Assembly (NCBI GenBank): GCA_016866775.1
Contig: VGLJ01000034.1
Coordinates: 1 to 48,952, forward strand
Length of the DNA: 48,952 bases
Origin: Candidatus Rokuibacteriota bacterium
GTDB taxonomy: Bacteria; Methylomirabilota; Methylomirabilia; Rokubacteriales; CSP1-6
Direction: 5' to 3'
The notes beneath the pieces are model-generated. The model ran no database searches. It was not told the origin of the DNA and saw only the letters and a program-made list of their open reading frames with translations. The position numbers and the translations under genes were made by a program. Numbering within the stretch: the first letter of the stretch is position 1; each line of letters starts with the position of its first letter. Positions 32,547 through 41,401 of this stretch are shown here, piece after piece.

Positions 32547-32762
32547 GTGCAGGTCACTGCCTTCTCGACCCCCGCCCGGCCCGAATGGCGCTGGCGCATC
32601 GTCAACTACGCGGGAGAGATCCTCGAGGAGTCGCGCGAGTACTTCGCCGACATCGCCGCCGCCGTGGCGAAGGGCAAGGAGCGCATGGTGGCGATGAACG
32701 TCGTCGATCGCTCCACGCCGGCGCCGTACCGGCGATCGACGTCGCACTTGAGGTCGCGTTGA
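32547..32762 (+). CDS. Small conserved hypothetical protein
   Basis: 71 residues from the GTG at 32547; gggag seven bases before it decides the start over an upstream GTG at 32517. The sequence QVTAFSTPARPEWRWRIVNY, AGEILEESREYFADIAAAVA, GKERMVAMNVVDRS looks like a compact beta-beta-alpha domain, as in small stress or regulatory proteins, but I cannot name the family. Its TGA overlaps a TTG of the next gene. Confidence 0.6.
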   Translation: MQVTAFSTPARPEWRWRIVNYAGEILEESREYFADIAAAVAKGKERMVAMNVVDRSTPAPYRRSTSHLRSR

Positions 32763-32782
32763 CGGAGCGGCGGGTGCGGGTC

Positions 32783-32977
32783 ATGTCCCGCCTCCAGGTG
32801 GGCGATCTGGTCGTGCGCCGTCACCGCCTGCTGAAGACGCAAGGCGTGCTGCTCCGCTTCGACGGCGAGGACGAGAACGGCGCGTCGTGCGCGTGGATCA
32901 AGTGGAACCATCCCAACACGCTGCCGAACCCGAGCCGCGAGGCGGTGGACGACCTGGAGCGGGCTACTCCCCCTTGA
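32783..32977 (+). CDS. Small conserved hypothetical protein
   Basis: 64 residues from ATG 32783; a TTG at 32759 that overlaps the previous stop (TTGA) would add eight residues and suits translational coupling. RLQVGDLVVRRHRLLKTQGVLLRF, CAWIKWNHPNTLPNPSREAV suggests a small SH3-like beta barrel. Function unknown. Its 3' end overlaps the convergent ABC permease by 14 bases. Confidence 0.55.
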   Translation: MSRLQVGDLVVRRHRLLKTQGVLLRFDGEDENGASCAWIKWNHPNTLPNPSREAVDDLERATPP

Positions 32978-33857
32978 GGCGCGGGTCGAGCAGGTCGCGA
33001 AGCGCGTCCCCCATCAGGTTGAACGCGAGCACCGCCATCATGATCGCCACGCCCGAGAACGTCGTGATCCACGGGCAGCACTTGATGTACTGCCGGCCCT
33101 CGCTGAGGATGTTGCCCCAGCTCGGCGTCGGCGGCGGGATGCCGAGGCCGAGGAACGACAGGCTCGCCTCCGTGCGGATCGCCGTCGCGATGTAGAGCGT
33201 CGCCACCACCACCAGCGCGTACAGCGCGTTCGGGAACACGTGGCGCGCCATCACCCGGAGCTGGCTGCTGCCGATCGAGCGCGCGGCCATGATGTAGTCC
33301 TGCTCGCGGATCTGCAGCGCGAGGCTCCGCGCCAGGCGCACGAAGTTCGGTGTGAGCGCGATGCCGATCGCGATGATCTCGTTGACGAGCGTGCCGCCCA
33401 GCGCGGTCACGATGATCAGCGCGAGCAGCAGCGTCGGGAACGCCATCAGCATGTCGGCGCAGCGCATGATGCTCGTCTCGCACCTGCCGCCCTGCACGCC
33501 CGCCAGGATCCCGAGCGGGACGCCGATCGCGAACCCGAAGATGACGGACGCGAGCCCGACCTGGAGCGAGATGCGCGTGCCCCAGATGATGCGGCTGTAG
33601 ATGTCGCGCCCGAATTCGTCGGTGCCGAGCGCGTGGCGGTCCATGAACCCGGGCCCCTTCAGGACGGCATCCGAATACTGGGCCGACGGGCTCAGCGGCG
33701 CGATGAGCGGCGCCGCCGCCGCGATCACGATCATGGCCACGGCGAGGACGATGCCGATGCCGATCGGCGCGTACCGGCGCAGCAGCCGGCCGGTGGGCCG
33801 GGCCGGCGCCTGCTCGATGGGGGGGGCGATCTCGGAAGCGTCGCGTGCGATCGCCAT
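32964..33857 (-). CDS. Oligopeptide/dipeptide-type ABC transporter permease (DppC-like)
   Basis: 297 residues. A cytoplasmic N-terminus (PARPTGRLLRRYAPIG) leads to a first membrane helix, then the DppC-type loop KGPGFMDRHALGTDEFGRDIYSRIIWGTRISLQVGL, and the EAA motif MARHVFPNALYALVVVA that docks the ATPase. End: EASLSFLGLGIPPPTPSWGNIL, the usual family block. It forms the inner-membrane channel with the adjacent DppB-like subunit. Start is immediately after the DppB stop. Confidence 0.92.
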   Translation of the reverse strand: MAIARDASEIAPPIEQAPARPTGRLLRRYAPIGIGIVLAVAMIVIAAAAPLIAPLSPSAQYSDAVLKGPGFMDRHALGTDEFGRDIYSRIIWGTRISLQVGLASVIFGFAIGVPLGILAGVQGGRCETSIMRCADMLMAFPTLLLALIIVTALGGTLVNEIIAIGIALTPNFVRLARSLALQIREQDYIMAARSIGSSQLRVMARHVFPNALYALVVVATLYIATAIRTEASLSFLGLGIPPPTPSWGNILSEGRQYIKCCPWITTFSGVAIMMAVLAFNLMGDALRDLLDPRLKGE

Positions 33858-34862
33858 TTATCGGTACGTGATCCGCGGATCGACGACGGCGTAGAGCATG
33901 TCGACCACCAGGTTGACGACGATGATGATCATGGTGAACACCGTGATCGCGCCCTGAGCCAGGGGATAGTCCCGCGCGCCGATCGCGTCCACCAGCATCT
34001 TGCCGAGGCCGGGCCGCGTGAACACCGTCTCGGTGAGCACGGTGCCCGTGAGCGCGATGGCCACGAAGAGGCCGATGATCGTCAGCAGCGGGACCAGCAT
34101 GTTGCGGAGCGCGTGCTTGTAGACGACCGCGCGCTCGACCTGCCCCTTGGCGCGCGCGGTCCGGATGTAGTCCTGGCTGATCACCTCGAGCATCGCCGAG
34201 CGCGAGAGCCGGCTCACCGTCGCCGCGAGCGTGAAGCCGAGCGCGAGCGCCGGCAGCGCGAGGTGATGGAGCACGTCGAGCACCGCGGCGAAGAAGTCGC
34301 GCGGATACTGGAACATCTCGCCCGTCTTGACCATGTTGATCACACCGTCGAGGTCGCCGGCGCCGATCAGCGGGAACCAGTCCAGCCGGAGCGAGAAGAA
34401 GATCAGGAGCAGGATCCCGAGCCAGAACACCGGCATCGAGAGCCCGAGCAGCGCGAAGATGCGCAGCGGATAGTCGATGAGCGGGTTGCGGCGCTTGAGC
34501 GCCGAGAGAATGCCGACCGGGACGCCGACCAGCGCGGCCACGACCGCCGCGGCGAGCACGAGGATGAGCGTGTGCGGGAACATGCGCGCGATGTACTCGC
34601 TGACCGGGTATCCCTGCCGCAGCGACTTGCCGAAATCGAACTGCACCGACCGCCAGATGTAGTCCGCGTACTGGACCGCCAGCGGCCGGTGCAGCCCGAG
34701 GTTCTTGGTGCAGTCGGCGAGGGCCTCGGTCGTCGCCTGGTCCCCCATCATCGCGATACACGGGTCGCCCGGCAGGATGCGCATGGCGAAGAACACGATG
34801 CTCATCGCCCCGAGCAGCATCGGGATCGCGACGATCAGACGACGCAGGACGTACTTGAACAT
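33858..34862 (-). CDS. Oligopeptide/dipeptide-type ABC transporter permease (DppB-like)
   Basis: 334 residues. KYVLRRLIVAIPMLLGAMSIV is the family start, followed by PGDPCIAMMGDQATTEA, RPLAVQYADYIW, DFGKSLRQGYPVSEYI, and the EAA motif YKHALRNMLVPLLTIIG near the C-terminus with TVLTETVFTRPGLGKMLVDA. Six membrane helices. Together with DppC it makes the translocation pore. It follows the binding-protein gene by seven bases. The two ATPase subunits normally encoded in such operons are absent from the window. Confidence 0.93.
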   Translation of the reverse strand: MFKYVLRRLIVAIPMLLGAMSIVFFAMRILPGDPCIAMMGDQATTEALADCTKNLGLHRPLAVQYADYIWRSVQFDFGKSLRQGYPVSEYIARMFPHTLILVLAAAVVAALVGVPVGILSALKRRNPLIDYPLRIFALLGLSMPVFWLGILLLIFFSLRLDWFPLIGAGDLDGVINMVKTGEMFQYPRDFFAAVLDVLHHLALPALALGFTLAATVSRLSRSAMLEVISQDYIRTARAKGQVERAVVYKHALRNMLVPLLTIIGLFVAIALTGTVLTETVFTRPGLGKMLVDAIGARDYPLAQGAITVFTMIIIVVNLVVDMLYAVVDPRITYR

Positions 34863-34869
34863 CGCGCGT

Positions 34870-36468
34870 CTACTTGGCGCTGATGATCTTCAACATCTCC
34901 GGGTAGTTGTAGCTGTAGTGCAGCGCGTACTCGCCGTACTCCGGATCGAACGGCGTGCTCACGCGCTTCGGGTTGCGCGGCCACTGGCTCGGGACGTCGC
35001 TGATCGGCAGGCAGACGAGGTCCTTCTCCATGCGCTTCTGGGCTTCGGCGTAGATCGACGCCCGCTTCTTGACGTCTCGCTCCACGCGGCCCGCCTTGAG
35101 CAGGTCGTCGATGTTCTTGTAGTGGGCGAAGTTGGTGCCCTTGTTCCCCGTGCCCGGGTCGGGGATCTGGGTCGAGTCGAAGAACAGCGACAGCCACGGG
35201 TCGGCGTCGGTGATGCGCGTGCCGCCGTAGAGCACGAACGGGTTCAGGTTCTTGCGGATGTTCTCGTGGTAGGTCGCGTGCTCGACGATCTGCATCTCGA
35301 CGATGATGCCGGCCTTCCGGAGCTGCTCCTGGGCGAGCGTCAGCACCTTCGGATAGAAGAAGGACTTGCTGATGAAGTAGTTCTTGACCGTGAAGCCGTT
35401 CGGATGCCCGGCCTCGGCCAGGAGCTTCTTGGCCTTCTCGAGATCGTGCTCGGGGAAGTTCATCGGGATGTGCCCGAAGTAGCCGGGCGGCACGCAGCTC
35501 GACGCCAGGCGCGCCAGCCCGCCGGGATACATGGTCTCCTTGATGGCCTTGCGGTCGATGGCGTGCATGAAGGCGCGCCGGACGCGGATGTCGTCGAACG
35601 GCTTCGCCGTCATGTCGACGTAGAAGCGCTCCTGGCCGCCGGGGCCGCGCCGGTCGATGACGGCGCCCATCTTCTTGACCTGGTCCGCGACGTCCGCGGT
35701 GACCGCCTCGGGATAGAGGACGTCGAACGTGCCCTTCTCGAGGCCGATCAGCTTGGTGGCGTCCTCGGGCACGTCGAACCAGTGGACCTCGTCGATCTGC
35801 GGGCGGCCGGCGTGGTACGTGTCGAACGCCTTGAGGACCAGCTTCTCCCGCGGCGAGTGCCGCTCGAAGTAGAAGGGCCCGGTGCCGATCGGGTTCCACT
35901 TGAACTTCTCGTGGTCGGTCGCGGCCTTCTTCGAGACGATGTAGCCCTGCTGGTAGCCCACCATCCGCAAGAGGAAGATCGGGTCGAAGGCCTTCAGCGC
36001 GATCTGCACCGTGTGCTTGTCGACGACCTCGATGGCCTTGATCACCTCGAGGTTCACGCCGAAGCGCGTGCCCGGGGTCTTCTGGAGCTGTCGCTCGAAG
36101 CTGAACTTCACGTCCTCGGCAGTGAGCTCGCCGAAGTTCTTGTGGAACTGGACGCCCTTCTTCAGCTTGAAGGTCCACACGGTGCCGTCGGGCGACAGCG
36201 TCCAGCTCTCGGCGAGGTCCGGGTCGACCTCGGCCGTGGTCACCTTGCCGTCGCGGATGGCGAATCGCGTGAGCCCGCGGTACATCCAGCGGTAGATCGC
36301 CTGGCTCTGCCCGAGGATGCTCGTGTGCGGATCGAGCGTCTCGGGCTCCTTGGCGGCGACGTTGAGGATCTTCTTCTGCGCCTCCGCCGGCGGCGGCCCG
36401 GCGACGAGCGCGAAGGTGAAGACGGCGAGGACGGCGGCGAGCAGCGCGAAGCGGAACCGTTTCGGCAT
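34870..36468 (-). CDS. Peptide/solute ABC transporter substrate-binding protein (SBP_bac_5)
   Basis: 532 residues from the ATG at 36468, preceded by gagggg. Signal peptide of about 31 residues (FALLAAVLAVFTFALVAGPPPAEAQ) without a lipobox, so a soluble periplasmic protein. The SBP_bac_5 core follows: EPETLDPHTSILGQSQAIY, DLAESWTLSPDGTVWTFKLK, VQFHKNFGELTAEDVKFSFER, NPIGTGPFYFE, DIRVRRAFMHAIDRKAI. It captures oligopeptides or other amphipathic ligands and delivers them to the two permeases. A promoter lies upstream. Confidence 0.93.
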   Translation of the reverse strand: MPKRFRFALLAAVLAVFTFALVAGPPPAEAQKKILNVAAKEPETLDPHTSILGQSQAIYRWMYRGLTRFAIRDGKVTTAEVDPDLAESWTLSPDGTVWTFKLKKGVQFHKNFGELTAEDVKFSFERQLQKTPGTRFGVNLEVIKAIEVVDKHTVQIALKAFDPIFLLRMVGYQQGYIVSKKAATDHEKFKWNPIGTGPFYFERHSPREKLVLKAFDTYHAGRPQIDEVHWFDVPEDATKLIGLEKGTFDVLYPEAVTADVADQVKKMGAVIDRRGPGGQERFYVDMTAKPFDDIRVRRAFMHAIDRKAIKETMYPGGLARLASSCVPPGYFGHIPMNFPEHDLEKAKKLLAEAGHPNGFTVKNYFISKSFFYPKVLTLAQEQLRKAGIIVEMQIVEHATYHENIRKNLNPFVLYGGTRITDADPWLSLFFDSTQIPDPGTGNKGTNFAHYKNIDDLLKAGRVERDVKKRASIYAEAQKRMEKDLVCLPISDVPSQWPRNPKRVSTPFDPEYGEYALHYSYNYPEMLKIISAK

Positions 36469-36527
36469 GGGTTTCCCCTCTTTTGCGTATGCGTCAAGCA
36501 TCAAGAACTCCGGTGACCGGTTCAGGT

Positions 36528-36563
36528 GCGCGAGAGAATACGCGAGGTTCGCCCCCTTGACAA
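36528..36563 (-). promoter_or_regulatory. Sigma-70-like promoter of the ABC importer operon
   Basis: Read on the minus strand: TTGTCA (36563-36558, five of six to TTGACA), a 17-base spacer, then TATTCT (36540-36535, four of six to TATAAT). A transcript would start near 36528 and have about a 60-base leader before the binding-protein ATG. Both hexamers stand out against the GC-rich background. Confidence 0.6.
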
Positions 36564-36575
36564 GTTTCACGCCTG

Positions 36576-37733
36576 TCAGAACAGGGGGCTATTCGACTCC
36601 AGGCCCAGGACGGTGCGGCCGACGGCCTCGTAGTTCCCCGCCTGGAGCTGGTTGTGGCGGGTGACGGTCTCGGCGTCGCGCGCGTAGCGCTCGAGCGGGC
36701 TCGACGTGAAGATCGACGTGGTGCCGGCGGCCGCGCAGACGATGTGCGTCGCCGTCGCGGCGCTCTGGGCCGCGTGGGTCATCGCGAGGCGCAGGTCCCC
36801 GCGCTGCTTCTCGGTGACGACCTCCTTCGCGAGCACCGTCTGCCACATCTCCTCGACGACGTCGAAGAGCAGCGCCCGGCCGGAGCGGAAGATCGCCTCC
36901 GCCTCGCCGACCTTCGCCTGCACCGTCGGCCGGTCACGCAGCACGTCGGAGGCGCCGCGCGGGATCTTCACCTGCGCGAGCCGCGCGAACTCGTCGAGCG
37001 CCGCGCGCGCCACGCCGAGCCCCACGCAGCAGAAGCCGCAGCCCGCGAGGTCGAACCCGTGCATCCGATTCATCGGTCCCGTCACGCGCGCGCGGCGCTC
37101 GGCGGCCGAGAACGTGTGCTCCTCGGGGACGAACAGGTCGTCGACCTCGATGTCGTGGCTGCCGGTCCCGCGCATGCCGGCCACGTTCCAGGTGTCGATG
37201 ATCTTCGCTTGCGCTTTCGGATGGAAGAAGGCGATCCGGACGTCCTGGTCGCCGTTCGGCCGCCGGCGCGGCTCGTCGCCGTCGAACACCCTGCACGCGC
37301 CGTGGAGCACGGACGAGTGCATGCAGCCGCTCGCGAAGAACCAGTGCCCGGTGACGCGATAGCCGCCGGGGACGGCGACGGCGCGCCCGCGGGGGTTCGC
37401 GGAACCCGCGGAGACGCCGACGGGATCGCTGTAGAAGAGCGCGCGGCGCACCTGCGGCGCGAGCTGCGCCGCCTGGCGGAACGTGTTGATGCCCATGGCG
37501 AGACACCAGCCCGTCGAGCCGTCCGCGCACGCGATCTCTTCGATCACCTGGAGCGTGGTGACGATGTCGGCGCCCATCCCGCCTTCCTCGCGCGGCACGC
37601 CGACCTTGAACAGTCCGGCGTTGGCGATGTCGAGCACGAGGTCTTTCGGCACCTGGCGCTCGACCTCGATCTCATTGGCGCGGGCGCGGATGCGCGGGGC
37701 GAGCGCGCGCGCGATCTCGAGCGGGCTGTCCAT
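36576..37733 (-). CDS. Acyl-CoA-dehydrogenase-fold flavin-dependent monooxygenase (HsaA/HpaB-type oxygenase component)
   Basis: 385 residues. The fold is that of acyl-CoA dehydrogenases: N-terminal helices (LVLDIANAGLFKVGVPREEGG), ACADGSTGWCLAMGI, a beta domain (AVPGGYRVTGHWFFASGC, TWNVAGMRGTGSHDIEVDDLFVPEE) and C-terminal helices. The Acyl-CoA_dh_2 C-terminus and the SGCMHSS block fit two-component flavin hydroxylases rather than true dehydrogenases, which have a catalytic Glu not evident here. The reduced flavin would come from a separate reductase, not present nearby. Probably acts on an aromatic, steroid or similar catabolite. Confidence 0.87.
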   Translation of the reverse strand: MDSPLEIARALAPRIRARANEIEVERQVPKDLVLDIANAGLFKVGVPREEGGMGADIVTTLQVIEEIACADGSTGWCLAMGINTFRQAAQLAPQVRRALFYSDPVGVSAGSANPRGRAVAVPGGYRVTGHWFFASGCMHSSVLHGACRVFDGDEPRRRPNGDQDVRIAFFHPKAQAKIIDTWNVAGMRGTGSHDIEVDDLFVPEEHTFSAAERRARVTGPMNRMHGFDLAGCGFCCVGLGVARAALDEFARLAQVKIPRGASDVLRDRPTVQAKVGEAEAIFRSGRALLFDVVEEMWQTVLAKEVVTEKQRGDLRLAMTHAAQSAATATHIVCAAAGTTSIFTSSPLERYARDAETVTRHNQLQAGNYEAVGRTVLGLESNSPLF

Positions 37734-37742
37734 TGGCGTATC

Positions 37743-39378
37743 TTAGCCCGGCGGCAGCGACACGGTGAACGTCGCGCCGCGCCCCTCGCCCGCGCTCTCC
37801 GCGCGCACCGTGCCGCCGTGCAGCTCGACGATGTGCTTCACCAGCGCGAGCCCCAGCCCGAGGCCGCCGTGCGCGCGCGTGCTCGTGCTGTCGCCCTGGC
37901 GGAAGCGCTCGAAGATGTGCGGCACCAGTGCCCCCTCGATGCCGGCGCCCGTGTCGGTCACCACGATCTCGACGCCCGCGTCCACGCGCGCGAGCCGCAC
38001 ACTCACCCGCCCACCCTGCGGCGTGAACTTGATCGCGTTCGAGAGCAGGTTCCAGACCACCTGCTGCAGCCGGTCCGGATCGCCCATGACGGGCCCGGTG
38101 CTCGCGTCGATCGCGGTGTCGAGCTGGATCTCCTTCACCTCCGCGGAGTGGCGGACGGCGTCGAGCGCGCCCTCGATCGTCTTGCTCACCTCGACCGGGC
38201 GGACCTCGAGCCGCATCTTGCCGCTCACGATGCGCGAGATGTCGAGCAGGTCCTCGATCAGGCGCACCTGCGACGCGGCGTTGCGCTCGATGACCTCGAG
38301 CGCGCGGCGCTGCGTCGCGGGCGGCAGCGTCCCCTCGCGGAGCATCCGGGCCCAGCCGTAGACGGCGTTGATCGGCGTGCGCGGCTCGTGACTCAGCACC
38401 GCGAGGAACTCGTCCTTCGAGCGGCTCGCGGCCTCGGCCTGCTCGCGGCTCTCGCGGAGCGCGGCCTCGCGCGCGCCGAGCTCCGCGGCGGTGTCCTCGA
38501 ACGCGCGCGCGACCTCGCGCACCTCGTCGACGCCGGGCTTGACGATCGGCGCCGCCGGCTCGCCCGCGCCGAACCGGCGCACGGAGCTCGCGAGCGCGAT
38601 GACCGGGCCCGCGATCCGCCGGCCGAACGTCAGCGCGAGGCCGACGGCGAGCAGCGCCATCACGCCGGCGCCCGCCGCCATCGTGATGACCGAGGCACGG
38701 ACCTCGCGCTCGACGACGGCCGCCGGGACACCGGTGGCGACCGTCCAGCCCGCCACGCGCGCGCGGGCGAACGCCGAGTAGAACGTCTGGCCCTCGAGCC
38801 CGCCGGGATTGCGGAACGTGCCTTCGGTCGCGGCGGTCGCGTGCCGCGCCAGCGCGGCCGACGGCCGCTTGCCGAGCGACGGCTCGGGGTTGAGCGTCCG
38901 CGCGGTGATGATGCCGTCCTGGTCGAGCACGGTGATCGTGGCCCCGGGGCCGAGCGGGTACTTCGCGAAGACGTCGAGCCACACGCGCGGCTCGATCGCC
39001 GCGAGCAGCAGCGCGCGGACCGCCCCGTCGCGCCGCGCCGGGACGACGATCGCCGTGACGTACTTGCGCGCGACGGCGCCCGTCACGAGCGGGGTCCCAT
39101 GCCGGCTGCTGGGCTTGCACGCGCTGCGCGTGCGCGTGGGACGCCGCGAGGTCGCCGGTCTGCAGCGTCCGCGACGACGCGAGCACCTCGAGCGCGCGGA
39201 TGTGGCCCTCCATCTCCCGGTCGAGCGCGATCGCGAGCGCGCGCACGCGCTCGAGATGGCGCTGGTCGACGGCGGCGTGCTGCTGTCTCCAGAAGACGAC
39301 GGCCATGACCGCCGAGAACGCGAGCACGGGCAGCACCGCGCCGAGCACGAGGATGACGAGGTGCGTCCGCAGCTTCAC
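37743..39378 (-). pseudogene. Sensor histidine kinase with internal deletion and frameshift in the sensor domain
   Basis: Start GTG 39378 overlaps the stop of the upstream HAD gene. The first frame has a membrane helix (LVILVLGAVLPVLAFSAVMAVVF) and the start of a dCache-type sensor (LASSRTLQTGDLAASHAHAQRV) ending at QQPAW; the sensor resumes in another frame at GTPLVTGAVARKYVTAIVV (near 39095), so part of the sensor is missing. The rest is intact: second membrane helix, HAMP-like region, HisKA FLAVLSHEPRTPINAV with the phospho-accepting His, and HATPase with NLLSNAIKFTP, VTDTGAGIEG and GGLGLGLALVKHIVE. An ATG at 39086 could give a shortened kinase. The HELRTP consensus is altered to HEPRTP. 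Confidence 0.8.
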
Positions 39379-40175
39379 CGGGGCCAGTTCTCGAACGGTC
39401 CCGTCGCCCGCGCGAGGCTCAGCACCGGCACGCCGGCCGCGCGCGCCGCCGGCAGGTCGATGTCCGGGAAGATGTAGCCCCAGTCGGCGAGAAACAGGCG
39501 CATGGCCGCGAGGTCCGGCGCGTGGCGACGGAGATCCACCAGGGTCGGGAGGCGATCTTCGACGAACCACACGTCCGCGGCGGCGACGCCGTGCGACGCC
39601 GCGAGGCCGCGGATCACGTCCCACTTCTCGCGCTTCGGCTCGGCGCGGCCGATCACGCGATCGGAGGGCAGCGACACCTTCTGCCACGCGAGCAGCGCGT
39701 CGAGGAACCGCTTGCTCTTCGTCGAGAGCACGTAGACGAGCTGGCCGCCGGCGACGAGCCGCGTGAGCCACGCCGCGATGCCCGGGTAGAAGCGGTGGCG
39801 TGCGAGCCAGCCGTCACGGTCCTCGTCCATCCATTCCCCGCGGACGTCGTCGAACGTGGCGGCGACCGCGCGGCTGGTCAGCGCGTGCGCGCGCATGAAC
39901 GCGTCGCGCGCCTCCGCCCATCGCGCGCCGTCGTGGAGGGCGGCGTCCGAGGCGGCCTCACGCTCCACGAGCAGGCCGAAGAGGGCCACCATCTCCCACC
40001 CGGACTCGATCGCGGGCCGAAGCGCCGCGAAGCGCGCGCGCAGCTCGGCGCCGCGCGCCGACGGCACGTGGCTCCGCGTGACCTCGACCAGCGCGCGCCA
40101 CGACGTCTCCGCCATCTCGACGACGCCGTCGCAGACGACCCCGTCGAAGTCGAGGACGAGGAGGCCCGGTCTCAT
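39375..40175 (-). CDS. HAD-superfamily hydrolase
   Basis: 266 residues from the ATG at 40175. Motif I is VLDFDGVVCDG (nucleophile D9, acid D11), motif II VYVLSTKSKRF, motif III the Lys in EPKREKWD, motif IV WFVEDRLPTLVDL. A helical cap of about 120 residues separates motifs I and II (C1 cap). The family dephosphorylates small metabolites in the cytoplasm; substrate unknown. The stop overlaps the kinase start by GTGA, so the two genes are coupled. Confidence 0.85.
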   Translation of the reverse strand: MRPGLLVLDFDGVVCDGVVEMAETSWRALVEVTRSHVPSARGAELRARFAALRPAIESGWEMVALFGLLVEREAASDAALHDGARWAEARDAFMRAHALTSRAVAATFDDVRGEWMDEDRDGWLARHRFYPGIAAWLTRLVAGGQLVYVLSTKSKRFLDALLAWQKVSLPSDRVIGRAEPKREKWDVIRGLAASHGVAAADVWFVEDRLPTLVDLRRHAPDLAAMRLFLADWGYIFPDIDLPAARAAGVPVLSLARATGPFENWPR

Positions 40176-40265
40176 GCGCGCGACTCTATCATTTGAACTC
40201 GCGGGCGCCCGGGCGCTCGAGCGCCCGCCCGCTCGCCTGCCTCGCTGCGCTCGACCGCGCACACC

Positions 40266-40889
40266 TTACCGGGCGCACGCGCGCGCCGCGTCCAGCGCGG
40301 CCCCGGCGGTGGTCGCCTGTGCCGGGTCGTTTCCGCACCCGGCCACGGCCAGCGCGCGCGCCGCCCAGTTGTTGGAGTTGTCGAAGAGGCGATAGCGGCC
40401 GACGGCGCGATAGAAGCGCGCGTGACCGTACAGCCCGGGGGCCACCACGGTGGGACGGCCGCGCTCGTCGCGCTCGTACGCCGCGTGAATGAAGCGGCAC
40501 AACGCTTCGAATCCCTCGCGCGACACCGGCACCTCGACGACCGTCGATCCCCTGAAGAACACCGCCGGCGGCGGATCGAAGCCGGCGACGTGCAGGACGC
40601 TCGACTCCGAGCCGAGCGCCGCTTTCAGCGCGAGGCCGATGGTGCCGCGCGGCGCGAGATAGAACCCGGCGTCGCCCCACCCAACCTCGAGGAATCCGAA
40701 CGGAAGATCAGCGCTCTCGGGCCACAGCGCGGTGGGCACGTCGGCCCGCGCCACGGCAATCCCGACGTGCCAGCCGTGGCTCACGAGGTAGACGCTCGTC
40801 ACGGGCGGGGTGAACGATGGCCGCGCCGCCGGCAGCGCGCTCGGCGCGCAGCCGGCGACGACGAGGACGACGAGGGGGAGGAGGATCAG
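40266..40889 (-). CDS. DUF2459-type putative lipoprotein, apparent non-canonical start
   Basis: The mature part begins SVYLVSHGWHVGIAV, EVGWGDAGFYLAPRGTIGLALKAAL, VLHVAGFDPPPAVFF, PGLYGHARFYRAVGRYRLFDNSNNWAARAL, the DUF2459 (TIGR02117) pattern. A GTG at 40802 is the first ordinary start in this frame, but the frame upstream encodes ILLPLVVLVVAGC, a lipobox (VAGC). The only start-like codon there is a CTG at 40889 overlapping the preceding TGA (CTGA). The n-region would lack positive charge, so a lost start is also possible. Function of the family is unknown; an outer-membrane or periplasmic lipoprotein is likely. Confidence 0.72.
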   Translation of the reverse strand: MILLPLVVLVVAGCAPSALPAARPSFTPPVTSVYLVSHGWHVGIAVARADVPTALWPESADLPFGFLEVGWGDAGFYLAPRGTIGLALKAALGSESSVLHVAGFDPPPAVFFRGSTVVEVPVSREGFEALCRFIHAAYERDERGRPTVVAPGLYGHARFYRAVGRYRLFDNSNNWAARALAVAGCGNDPAQATTAGAALDAARACAR

Positions 40890-41401
40890 CCGCGTTCGAC
40901 GAGACCGTCGAAGGGCAGGCCGAGGAAGACGCCGACCTTCTGCGCGAGCTCCCGAGCCGCGTCCGCGCTGCCCTCGGAGGACACCAACACGTCACCGTCC
41001 TCCCGCGCGATCCACACGTGATAGGTCGCGACCGGACGTCCCCTGACCACCCCTGTCGTCGTCCGGCGAACGGCCATCCGCTCCGCGGAGGGGAGCGAGA
41101 ACGTCTCGGACTTCCGCTTCCCGTCGTACGTCGACCAGGTCACGACCTCGCGGCGCTTCCGGTCGAGAATCGTGGCGGATGGTCCGATCTTGCCGAGGTT
41201 CCCGAGATACCACCCCAGGACGAGGAGGACGACGGCGGCGAGGAACGCGCCGAATCGACCCGCGACGAAGGCGTAGAGAAGGATCAGCGCGCCGATGCCC
41301 ATGACGCTGACGCGAAGGAGGATGCCCAGCGCGACCATGCTCGCGCCGTGGTCCTGCCGGATCTCCCAGCGCTCCTGGCTCAGAAGGGCTGTGTCGTCCA
41401 T
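40886..41401 (-). CDS. Hypothetical membrane protein (two helices)
   Basis: 171 residues. Two hydrophobic segments (MVALGILLRVSVMGIGALIL and FGAFLAAVVLLVLGWYLG) are followed by a soluble beta-rich region: SATILDRKRREVVTWSTYDGKR, AERMAVRRTTTGVVRGRP, TYHVWIAREDGDVLVSS. The latter resembles PH-like or DUF-type domains in bacterial membrane proteins, but I cannot name it. The ATG overlaps the stop of the PAS/receiver gene (TGATG) and its own stop overlaps the lipoprotein frame, so three genes are packed as one unit. Confidence 0.72.
   Translation of the reverse strand: MDDTALLSQERWEIRQDHGASMVALGILLRVSVMGIGALILLYAFVAGRFGAFLAAVVLLVLGWYLGNLGKIGPSATILDRKRREVVTWSTYDGKRKSETFSLPSAERMAVRRTTTGVVRGRPVATYHVWIAREDGDVLVSSEGSADAARELAQKVGVFLGLPFDGLVERG

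Noticed and set aside
33240-34883. A 547-codon plus-strand frame opposite the two permeases
   Set aside because: Asp/Arg/His/Glu-rich shadow; the permease frames carry membrane helices and EAA motifs.
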